From NCBI GenBank assembly GCA_023419995.1, contig JAEZXF010000066.1, positions 1 to 14,416 on the forward strand: a stretch of 14,416 bases of DNA, read 5' to 3'. Position numbers and translations under genes: made by a program. This DNA is from Pseudomonadota bacterium. GTDB lineage: Bacteria; Pseudomonadota; Alphaproteobacteria; Rhizobiales; Rhizobiaceae. The notes beneath the pieces were generated by a model. It was not told where the DNA came from, did not search any database, and was given only the letters and a program-made list of their open reading frames with translations. Shown in pieces: positions 1 through 5,968 of this stretch. How positions within the stretch are numbered: position 1 is the first letter of the stretch; the number at the start of each line of letters is the position of its first letter.

Positions 1-53
1 CTCCCTTCCGCAATCCAAATCTGCCCCAAATCAAACAGACATGGGGGTGAAGC

Positions 54-87
54 GCGGCGCGCGGGGGTGGCCGGCCCTGCGCGCCGC
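54..87 (-). terminator. GC-rich hairpin after the aminotransferase gene
   Basis: Perfect 9-bp inverted repeat: GCGGCGCGC at 54-62 and GCGCGCCGC at 79-87, around a 16-nt loop that contains GGCCGGCC. It begins about 10 nt after the stop codon of the leftward aminotransferase gene. No clear T-run follows on the minus strand, so this is a terminator-like structure by position rather than a canonical intrinsic terminator. Positions 1-53 show nothing else. Confidence 0.4.
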
Positions 88-97
88 CATTGCGATG

Positions 98-1216
98 TCA
101 GGCGGTGGCCTCGATGTCGCCGAGCGCCCAGACCAGGCGGTCCATGTGCTTCTGCAGGTTGAAGTCGATGCGCATGTAGCGCTCGCCGCCGTTCATGATG
201 TCGCGGCCGTCCTTGGCGATGATGCCGCGCTTCAGCAGCTCGTTGAACAGCTTCGTCGAATCCATCGCCGGGTCGGTGATCTCCAGCAGGAAGAAGTTCG
301 AGCGCGAGCCCGGCACCATGCGGAAGCGGTTGAAGCCGGCGAGCTTCTCCGTCAGGTAGGCGCGCATCCTGACGATGGTGTCGACGGTCTTGTTGACGTG
401 CTCGTCGTCGAACACGGCGGCCGCGCCGCCGGCGACCTGCATCTGGCCCATGTTCCAGGTCGGCTTGATGTTGAGCAGCGGCGTGATCAGCTTCTTGTTG
501 GCCGAGATGCCGAAGCCGACGCGCAGGCCGGCGAGACCATAAGCCTTGGAGAAGGTGCGCAGCACGATCAGGTTGTCGTACTCCGGCAGCAGGTGCATGC
601 CGCCCTCGGTCTCGGTGTAGTGGATGTAGGCCTCGTCGAGCACGACGAGGGTCTCCTTGTCGGCCGCCTCGATGATGCGGCGGATGTCGTGCTCCTCGAT
701 GAAGCGGCCGCTCGGGTTGTGCGGGTTGGTGACGAAGGCGATGCGCGGCTTCGCCTTCAGCGCCTCGATGTAGTCGTCGACGACGGGATCGAAGCCCTCG
801 CCCATCTTGACGAAGATCGGCTTGCGGCCCTCGCAGTGCGAGTAGATGTGGTAGATCGGGAAGCACGGGTCGTGCATCAGGATGGCCTCGCCCGGCGCGG
901 CGAAGGCGCGGATGACCATCGAGATCACCTCGGTCTCGCCCGAGCCGCAGACGACGCAGTCGGGATCGAAGCCGTAGCGCTTGCCGATGGCCTCGCGCAG
1001 CGGCCGCGCGGTCCAGTCGGGGTAGAGGTCGAGGCGTCCCTTCGCCGCCTCGACGGCGGCCAGGGCCTTGGGCGAGGCGCCGTAGGGGTTCTCGGCCGAG
1101 CCGAGCTTGGCGATCTCCTCGAGCGGCACGCCGAACTTCTGGGCGACGTATTCCTTGGGCAGGCCCGGTACGTAGACTTTGCCTTCGACAAGCGCGGCGA
1201 CGCTGGTGCGCACCAT
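98..1216 (-). CDS. HisC-like PLP-dependent aminotransferase (class I/II)
   Basis: A 372-residue fold-type I aminotransferase that moves an amino group between an amino acid and a 2-oxo acid in the cytosol. Visible hallmarks: AENPYG near residue 41, YPD near 65, GSGETE near 91, NPHNPSG at 164-170, DEAY at 194-197, and the PLP Schiff-base lysine K224 in TFSKAYGLAGLRVG, which is the motif style of histidinol-phosphate aminotransferases. Length matches that family. The ATG at 1216 is chosen because an AGGAGAGGAAG ribosome-binding site lies just before it; the frame stays open up to 1372, but that extension looks non-coding. No his genes are nearby. Lying downstream of hydantoinase and carbamoylase genes, it more likely transaminates the amino acid they release than makes histidine (inference). 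It is separated from them by 618 bp, so it may have its own promoter. The true substrate is unknown. Confidence 0.88.
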   Translation of the reverse strand: MVRTSVAALVEGKVYVPGLPKEYVAQKFGVPLEEIAKLGSAENPYGASPKALAAVEAAKGRLDLYPDWTARPLREAIGKRYGFDPDCVVCGSGETEVISMVIRAFAAPGEAILMHDPCFPIYHIYSHCEGRKPIFVKMGEGFDPVVDDYIEALKAKPRIAFVTNPHNPSGRFIEEHDIRRIIEAADKETLVVLDEAYIHYTETEGGMHLLPEYDNLIVLRTFSKAYGLAGLRVGFGISANKKLITPLLNIKPTWNMGQMQVAGGAAAVFDDEHVNKTVDTIVRMRAYLTEKLAGFNRFRMVPGSRSNFFLLEITDPAMDSTKLFNELLKRGIIAKDGRDIMNGGERYMRIDFNLQKHMDRLVWALGDIEATA

Positions 1217-1834
1217 TCTTCCTCTCCTCACAGTGCCGTCCGGTGGGACTTCAGATGCCCAAGGTCTACTCCCGCCCGTGCAGCAATGCAATCGAAATGT
1301 AATAGGACATTCTAGATAGTTTGCTGCGGAATGCGGCTGGACATGAAAGGGTGATTGTCTCCAAGGTGACATCCGGGCTTCGGCCGCGGAAGCCTGTTCT
1401 TGAGAACCGTTCGCATGGCGCGACCAAGGGCCGGGTCCGGGCCCGGCAAGCCGCCCTTGTGCAAAGCCGTCACCTCAAAGCGCGTGGGCTTTCAGACCCG
1501 CTTGCCGTGCCTCGGCTCCTCGAAGCAATCCTCATTTTCAGGCTGCATGCCGCCTCCCGTCGCGCATTGCTTCAGAGACATTCGGGAGGATGGCACGCCT
1601 GCCCTCCATCTTTGTCGCCCGCGCAGAACGCACCCCGCTCTGACACTCCAACCCGGCGAAGCGTCACCGGTCCTGCACCTGTCGCAGTCCTTCAGAACGA
1701 GTGAACGCCCCACGCCTGCAAACGCGGCGAGGGTGCCATCCCGATCCGCCGCCTCGCTGTCGCGAGACCCGACGGATCGAACAGCGGCGCCCCTTCCCCC
1801 TGCCTTCCCTCGTCTTTGCCTGTGCCTCCTGCCC
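1217..1834. other. 618-bp gene-free spacer
   Basis: The stretch lies between the hydantoinase stop and the aminotransferase start. Open frames here lack ribosome-binding sites and resemble no family I know, so I call no gene. It holds an imperfect stem-loop at 1425-1459. An AT-richer patch at about 1283-1320 (minus strand reads TAGAAT and TATTAC) could carry the aminotransferase promoter, but no convincing -35 box was found. A GTGATTGTCTCC at 1351-1362 resembles GTGACAATCTCC at 5581-5592 upstream of the amidase gene. No tRNA or recognisable riboswitch was seen. Confidence 0.5.
1425..1459 (-). other. Imperfect nested stem-loop in the spacer
   Basis: Inner arms GCCGGG (1430-1435) and CCCGGC (1442-1447) enclose a 6-nt loop. 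Outer arms CAAGG (1425-1429) and CCTTG (1455-1459) can also pair, leaving a one-sided bulge. It lies 209 bp upstream of the aminotransferase start and about 375 bp past the hydantoinase stop. There is no T-run, so a leader structure or an intergenic palindrome is as likely as a terminator. Confidence 0.3.
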
Positions 1835-3199
1835 TCATCTTCTGAGGAAGTTTCCCCATCCTGGTTTTCCGATGATGTTTCCGTCGTGTGCGACGAGGGT
1901 GCCTCGGGAGTATGTTCTGACGGGCCATCCCTTCATGGTCGTTCCGTCGTAGAGGGAGAAGTCGGAGACGGAGAGGAGGTCGGCGGCGCGGACGGTCTTT
2001 TCCCTGTTTATGTCGATGACGGCGAGGTCGGCGTCGGCGCCGACGGAGAGGGACCCCTTGCGGGGATGGAGGTTGAACTGCTTGGCGGCGGCCTGCGAGG
2101 TGACCTGGGCGATGCGCTGCAGCGACATGCCGCGCTTGTGGTGGCCCTCGGAGAGCATGACGGTGAAGATCGTCGCCATGCCGGGGAAGCCGGAGGCGGC
2201 CTGCCAGATGGTGCCCTGCTTCTGGGCGGCGGAGACGGCGCAGTGGTCGGTGCCGACGACCTCGATCTCGCCGGCGATGAGGCCCTCCCAGACGCGCTCG
2301 AGGTCCTCGGGCGCGCGCAGCGGCGGGTTGACCTTGCCGAGGTTGCCGACGTCGGACAGCTCGGTGTGGGTGAGGTAGTGGATGCAGGTCTCGATGGTCA
2401 GCCCGTCGTAGCGCAGCTGCTGGAGCAGCGCCTCCTCGAGGCCGTCGCGGTCGCCGATATGGACGTAGTAGAGCCGGCAGCCGGCGCGCTCGGCGAAGTA
2501 GCCGGCGCGGCGCACGTGCTCGGCCTCGGCGAAGGACGGGCGCGCCGCGTTCCAGGCGACGAGGCCGTCCAGCCCCGCGGCCCTGGCGCGGGCGACGAAG
2601 CGGCCGATGATGTCGGTGTTCTCGCAATGGACGCAGGCGACGGCGTGCGGATGGCGGCCGATGACCTCGAAGCTGTCGAACATGATGCCGTCGTCGATCT
2701 CGTTGATCATGCCGACGGTCTTCCCGTCCTCGCCGCGATAGGCCATGTAGAACTTGAACGAGGAGATGCCCTGGGCGATGTACTTCTCGATCTCGGCGGC
2801 CTGCGCCCCGGTCAGGATGCCGAGATGCAGGCTCATGTCGATGTAGGCGCGCTCCTCGACCGCCGCGATCAGCTCGGGCAGGTCGTCATAGGGCGTGGGC
2901 GTCGCGCTCTTGTAGTGGCGGTGGAAGCTGATGACCGTGGTGATGCCGCCGACCGCGGCCGAGCGGCTCTCGGTCTCGACGTCCTCGGCGAAGGTGCCGG
3001 CATAGCCGATGTGGGTGTGCGGGTCGATGCCGCCGGGGAACACGTGCAGCCCGTCGACCGGGACCGTCTCGCGCGCCTCGTGCGGCGTGCCGGGGGCGAG
3101 GATCGCGGCGATGCGCCCGTCGCGCACCGCGATGTCGGCCCTGTACTCGCCGAGCGCGGGATCGACCAGCGTTCCGCCGGCCAGCACCAGATCGAACAT
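1835..3199 (-). CDS. hydA: D-hydantoinase / dihydropyrimidinase
   Basis: A 454-residue amidohydrolase-superfamily enzyme that hydrolyses the ring of a hydantoin or dihydropyrimidine to the N-carbamoyl amino acid in the cytosol. The binuclear metal site is complete by motif: H61 and H63 in DPHTH, the carbamylated lysine K149 in SSFKFYMAYRG, H191 in CVHCEN, H247 in YYVHIGD and D318 in GTDHC. Length fits the family (about 450-490). The ATG at 3199 is fixed by a strong GGAGG 5 nt upstream, which lies in a duplicated 12-bp unit. It follows the MmgE/PrpD gene by 92 bp on the same strand and is probably the third gene of the operon begun by the amidase, whose substrate it would supply. The exact ring substrate and stereochemistry cannot be read from sequence. 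Allantoinase and dihydroorotase are less likely given the SFKFYMAYRG and hydantoinase-type metal motifs. Confidence 0.92.
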   Translation of the reverse strand: MFDLVLAGGTLVDPALGEYRADIAVRDGRIAAILAPGTPHEARETVPVDGLHVFPGGIDPHTHIGYAGTFAEDVETESRSAAVGGITTVISFHRHYKSATPTPYDDLPELIAAVEERAYIDMSLHLGILTGAQAAEIEKYIAQGISSFKFYMAYRGEDGKTVGMINEIDDGIMFDSFEVIGRHPHAVACVHCENTDIIGRFVARARAAGLDGLVAWNAARPSFAEAEHVRRAGYFAERAGCRLYYVHIGDRDGLEEALLQQLRYDGLTIETCIHYLTHTELSDVGNLGKVNPPLRAPEDLERVWEGLIAGEIEVVGTDHCAVSAAQKQGTIWQAASGFPGMATIFTVMLSEGHHKRGMSLQRIAQVTSQAAAKQFNLHPRKGSLSVGADADLAVIDINREKTVRAADLLSVSDFSLYDGTTMKGWPVRTYSRGTLVAHDGNIIGKPGWGNFLRR

Positions 3200-3204
3200 C
3201 ACTT

Positions 3205-3229
3205 CCTCCTTCCGCTGCCTCCTTCCGCT
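3205..3229 (-). promoter_or_regulatory. Tandemly duplicated Shine-Dalgarno before the hydantoinase
   Basis: The 12-bp unit AGCGGAAGGAGG (minus strand) occurs twice, at 3218-3229 and 3205-3216, separated by one base. The proximal AGGAGG sits 5 nt before the ATG at 3199. The distal one is 18 nt away, too far for direct use. The exact repetition suggests a slippage duplication that placed two anti-SD-binding sites in tandem. Confidence 0.75.
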
Positions 3230-3291
3230 ACCCGGGGGTGGGTTGGAGCGGGGCGGGCAGCCACCAGAATGCCGGCCGGAGGCGGCCGCCG

Positions 3292-4725
3292 CTAGCGCGC
3301 GCGGCCGAGCAGCTCCGACAGGGCGAGAACGTCGTCGGCTTCCTCGAGCGCCGCCGTCAGCGCCACCAGCGCGTCGGCCCGGCCGCCGAAGCCGCACTCG
3401 GCCATCAGCGCGCGCGCCTTGGCCTCGGCCTCGGCATGGAACAGCGACGGGTCCGCGGCGTAGCGCGCGGCCTCCGGGTCGCCGCTCGGGCAGTCGCTCT
3501 TCAGCCGGTACCCGGAGCCGTCCCTGCGGCGGGCGATCAGCGCGGTGTGGTATTCCTGCGGGTAGAGCCCGGTATAGGCCTCATCCTCGACCACCGTCAC
3601 CTTCGCGGCGGCGGCGAGGATCTGCGGCCGGCGCACCGCCTCGGGCGTGAAGTCCGACAGGCCGATCCGCCCCTGCACCAGGCAGCAGGCGATGTGGTAG
3701 GGCACGTTGAACTGGGCGTCGACCGCGTTCATCGGCACGGGATGGTAGGTCAGCACGTTGGTGGCGTAGAGCCGGATCTCGACCGCCTCGACGGCATCGG
3801 CGGTGACGCCGGCGGCATGGGCCTCGAGCGCCAGGTCGACCGCGCCGTGGCTGAAGCGGCAGCACGGATAGGGCTTGATCGCGGTGCCGGTGCCGTGGAG
3901 ATCGCTTGCGAGATCCCGCGTCAGCGCGCCGGTATCGAGCTCCTGGTCGTGGCCGAAGGCGGCGAGGAAGCCGCCCTTGCCCTCGATGATGGTCTCGGGG
4001 CCGGTGAAGCCCTGCGAGGCGAGGAGCGCGGCGTTGACGCCCGACTGCGCCGCCATGCCGGGATGCAGCCGCTTGATCCACGAGCCGTCGGCGCGCCACT
4101 CGACCAGCCCCGCGGCCTGGGTGCCGGCGATGCCCAGCGCCCGCGCCGTCCGGTCGCGGTCGAGGCCGAGCACGACCGAGGCCGCCGCCGCCGCGCCCAG
4201 CGCGCCGCACAGCGCCGTCGGGTGGAAGCCGTGGTAGAACAGGCTGCCGCGGAACACCTCGCCCAGCCGGCAGGCGACCTCGTAGCCGGCGAGAAGGCCG
4301 AGCAGGAAGGCGCGCCCGCTTGCCCCCGACGCCTCGGCGACGGCGAAGGCGGCCGGCACCACCGCCGCCCCCGGATGCAGCACCGCGATGCGGTGGTCGT
4401 CGTCGAGCTCCAGCGCATGCGCCATCTGGCCGTTGAGCAGCGCCGCCTGGCCGCAGGCAAGCCGCACCCCCGTGCCGAACACCGCGCCCGGACCGCCCGA
4501 GCCGTAGAGCGTCAGCGCCCGGACCGCGGCCTCGCTCGACGGGGCGACGGCCCCGCACAGCGTCACCGCCAGCGTGTCGAGCGCATAGGTGCGCGCCCGC
4601 TCCAGCCCCGCCCCGATGCCGGGATGGCCGCCGAGGTCGACGCAGAACTGGGCGAGCCGGCGCGCGACGGGCGCGGCGCCGGCCGTCGCTGCGGCCGCCG
4701 GGGCGGCCGGGGCCGCCTCAGGCAT
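3292..4725 (-). CDS. MmgE/PrpD family protein
   Basis: A 477-residue member of the MmgE/PrpD fold. Known members include 2-methylcitrate dehydratase, cis-aconitate decarboxylase and iminodisuccinate epimerase. Family features seen: LNGQMAHALELDDDH at about 97-111 followed by HPGAAVVPAAFA, AGYEVACRLG at about 146-155, GFHPTALCGALGAA at about 166-179, RLHPGMAAQSGVNAALLASQGFTGP in the middle, and a C-terminal domain with CCRFSHGAVD. The first 18 residues are an alanine/proline-rich extension. Its ATG lies 8 bp inside the end of the amidase gene and has only a weak ribosome-binding site, so translation is probably coupled. It sits between the amidase and the hydantoinase, which implies a step on the same substrate, such as dehydration, hydration or epimerisation of a carboxylic acid. 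The reaction is inferred only. A true PrpD role is unlikely because no prpB or prpC is present. Confidence 0.88.
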   Translation of the reverse strand: MPEAAPAAPAAAATAGAAPVARRLAQFCVDLGGHPGIGAGLERARTYALDTLAVTLCGAVAPSSEAAVRALTLYGSGGPGAVFGTGVRLACGQAALLNGQMAHALELDDDHRIAVLHPGAAVVPAAFAVAEASGASGRAFLLGLLAGYEVACRLGEVFRGSLFYHGFHPTALCGALGAAAAASVVLGLDRDRTARALGIAGTQAAGLVEWRADGSWIKRLHPGMAAQSGVNAALLASQGFTGPETIIEGKGGFLAAFGHDQELDTGALTRDLASDLHGTGTAIKPYPCCRFSHGAVDLALEAHAAGVTADAVEAVEIRLYATNVLTYHPVPMNAVDAQFNVPYHIACCLVQGRIGLSDFTPEAVRRPQILAAAAKVTVVEDEAYTGLYPQEYHTALIARRRDGSGYRLKSDCPSGDPEAARYAADPSLFHAEAEAKARALMAECGFGGRADALVALTAALEEADDVLALSELLGRAR

Positions 4726-5539
4726 CGACGATCGCCCCGTAGGCGTCCGGACGGCGGTCGCGGTAGAACGGCCACGCCTTGCGCACCTCCTCGATGCGGG
4801 CCGGGTCGAGATCGGCGACCAGCACCTCCTCGTCGCTGTCGCTCGCCTGCGAGATGATCCGGCCGATCGGGTCGACGAAGACGCTCTTGCCGTAATAGTC
4901 GCTCTCGAACTCCGTGCCGACGCGGTTGACGCCGGCGACGAAGTAGCCGTTGGCGATGGCGTGGCCGCGCAGCTCCGGCTCCCACACGCTCTGCGAGAAG
5001 CCGCGCCGCGTCGTCGCCGTCGGCACGAACACCACCTCGGCGCCGTTGAGCCCGAGGCAGCGCGCCCCCTCGGGGAAGTGGCGGTCGTAGCAGATGATGA
5101 TGCCGATCCGGCCGGCCGAGGTGTCGAACACCGGATAGCCCTTGTTGCCGGGGCGGAAGTAGAACTTCTCGTTGAAGTAGGCGCTCATCGGGATGTGGTG
5201 CTTGCGGTAGAGGCCCAGCACCTCGCCCTTCTCGTCGACCACGGCGGCGGAGTTGTAGAGCTCGCCCGCCATCACCCGCTCGTAGAACGGCACGACGATG
5301 ATCATGCCGAGCGATTTGGCGACCTTTTGCATGCGCGTCATGGTCGGACCGTCGACCGGCTCGGCCAGAAGCTGGTCCTCCGGGTTGATCTTCTGCGGGA
5401 AGAACCAGGTGGCGAAGCACTCGGCCAGGCACGACACCTGCGCGCCCTTGGCGGAGGCCTCGCGCAGCATCTCCTCGGCGCGGTCGAGATTCTCGTCCCG
5501 GCTCATGGATGCCTTCATCTGGATCAGTGCCGTCCTCAT
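4718..5539 (-). CDS. Nitrilase-superfamily N-carbamoyl amidase (beta-ureidopropionase-like)
   Basis: A 273-residue carbon-nitrogen hydrolase that would release ammonia and CO2 from an N-carbamoyl amino acid. The catalytic triad is visible: E40 in CLAECF, K113 in YRKHHIP and C150 in IIICYDRHFPE, with the accessory glutamate E124 in YFNEKFYF. The run from YRKHHIP through GRIGIIICYDRH, NGAEVVFVPTAT and GVNRVGTE recalls the eukaryotic beta-ureidopropionase type more than the classical D-carbamoylases. The ATG at 5539 has an AGGAGG 6 nt upstream. It is the first gene of the leftward operon. Its last 8 bp overlap the MmgE/PrpD start, and its promoter must lie in the divergent region shared with the MocR regulator. 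It is most simply the second step after the hydantoinase in the same cluster. N-carbamoylputrescine amidase or another omega-amidase is an alternative. Confidence 0.88.
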   Translation of the reverse strand: MRTALIQMKASMSRDENLDRAEEMLREASAKGAQVSCLAECFATWFFPQKINPEDQLLAEPVDGPTMTRMQKVAKSLGMIIVVPFYERVMAGELYNSAAVVDEKGEVLGLYRKHHIPMSAYFNEKFYFRPGNKGYPVFDTSAGRIGIIICYDRHFPEGARCLGLNGAEVVFVPTATTRRGFSQSVWEPELRGHAIANGYFVAGVNRVGTEFESDYYGKSVFVDPIGRIISQASDSDEEVLVADLDPARIEEVRKAWPFYRDRRPDAYGAIVDA

Positions 5540-5603
5540 GGGTCCCTCCTAAGCGTGCGCGCCATCCGGCCAAACGGTGAGTGACAATCTCCTAGCACGG
5601 CGC

Positions 5604-5619
5604 ATTGTAGCCGTACAAT
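5604..5619. promoter_or_regulatory. ATTGTA-n4-TACAAT inverted repeat, possible operator and -10 of the operon
   Basis: Perfect 6-bp arms ATTGTA (5604-5609) and TACAAT (5614-5619) around GCCG, about 65-80 bp upstream of the amidase start. On the minus strand the element 5609-5604 reads TACAAT and could itself be a -10 box with a leader of about 60 nt, although no good -35 is visible. A protein bound here would overlap that promoter. Confidence 0.45.
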
Positions 5620-5767
5620 CAAAATCACCGTCCTGATACATTCGATCGACAATGCCCGGACCGCCCCGCGCCCCGGCCGGGCCGCACGCCGCCCCGCCGG
5701 ATCCATCCCCCGGGCCCATCCCCCGGCCGCCGATGCTCCCCCTATTCTGTCGCCGCCCCAGTGCCGG

Positions 5768-5781
5768 GCAAATCGACTTGC
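5768..5781. promoter_or_regulatory. Imperfect palindrome GCAA-n-TCGA-n-TTGC
   Basis: Fourteen bases with 12 positions symmetrical (GCAAATCGACTTGC), in the middle of the divergent region. It could be an operator half-way between the two promoters, but one such short palindrome in 429 bp may arise by chance. Confidence 0.25.
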
Positions 5782-5852
5782 AAACACCGGCGTATTTCTG
5801 CCGGAAGGGGACGGCCGCAACTTTGCCGATCCAGCGCAGGAACCTGGCGCTC

Positions 5853-5875
5853 CCCAAGTATCCGCCCAAGTATCC
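5853..5875 (+). promoter_or_regulatory. Tandem 11-bp direct repeat, candidate MocR operator
   Basis: CCCAAGTATCC occurs at 5853-5863 and again at 5865-5875, separated by one base (12-bp period). The element is centred about 55 bp upstream of the TATAAT at 5916, a position suited to activation or autoregulation. MocR proteins such as GabR are known to bind direct repeats, so this is the best operator candidate for the adjacent regulator. Confidence 0.5.
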
Positions 5876-5915
5876 ACAGAGTTCCGCCGCGTCCATCGCG
5901 CGCATGGACGGCGAC

Positions 5916-5921
5916 TATAAT
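5916..5921 (+). promoter_or_regulatory. Consensus -10 box (TATAAT) for the MocR gene
   Basis: An exact TATAAT stands out in GC-rich sequence, about 48 bp before the MocR start codon. The region near 5893-5898 where a -35 would sit does not resemble TTGACA, which suggests a promoter that depends on an activator. The direct repeat at 5853-5875 lies just upstream. Confidence 0.5.
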
Positions 5922-5929
5922 GTCTTCTA

Positions 5930-5949
5930 AATTGTCCTCGAACACAATT
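5930..5949. promoter_or_regulatory. AATTGT-n8-ACAATT inverted repeat in the MocR leader
   Basis: Perfect 6-bp arms at 5930-5935 and 5944-5949 with an 8-base spacer, just downstream of the TATAAT and before the MocR start. Placement over the probable transcription start fits autorepression. It shares the ATTGT/ACAAT half-site with the inverted repeat at 5604-5619 in front of the operon. Confidence 0.4.
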
Positions 5950-5968
5950 CAAAGGGCGGCGACCGCTT

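Larger units (their letters stand above)
5540..5968. promoter_or_regulatory. Divergent regulatory region between amidase operon and MocR gene
   Basis: This 429-bp stretch separates two divergent genes and has no convincing gene of its own. Its two ends are AT-richer than the surroundings, and the centre (about 5652-5755) is a C/G-rich block that includes CCATCCCCCGG twice. It holds an 11-bp direct repeat, two perfect inverted repeats built on ATTGT/ACAAT, a weaker inverted repeat and a consensus -10 box, each listed separately. The arrangement is typical for MocR regulators, which usually control the adjacent divergent gene and themselves. Confidence 0.7.

Noticed and set aside
1217..1372. 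N-terminal extension of the aminotransferase to the upstream ATG
   Set aside because: The added 52 residues do not resemble the family, and a good Shine-Dalgarno sits right before the ATG at 1216.
1492..1713. 73-codon minus-strand frame in the spacer before the aminotransferase
   Set aside because: No ribosome-binding site and no family resemblance; arginine- and glycine-rich composition is typical of random GC-rich DNA.
1400..3295. Long plus-strand open frame of 631 codons opposite the hydantoinase gene
   Set aside because: It is the antisense shadow of a GC-rich gene: the translation is low-complexity (Gly/Asp/Val-rich) and shows no domain, while the minus strand carries a complete hydantoinase motif set.
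98..5539. Assignment of the cluster as the standard reductive uracil degradation pathway
   Set aside because: Dihydropyrimidine dehydrogenase is absent, the aminotransferase is HisC-like rather than a class III beta-alanine transaminase, and the MmgE/PrpD gene has no place in that pathway.
5703..5726. CCATCCCCCGG repeated with a 13-bp period
   Set aside because: It lies in low-complexity C/G-rich sequence where short repeats are expected; no link to a promoter is apparent.
5652..5930. 92-codon plus-strand frame in the divergent region
   Set aside because: Proline-rich translation of a C-rich block, no ribosome-binding site, and it overlaps the promoter signals of the MocR gene.
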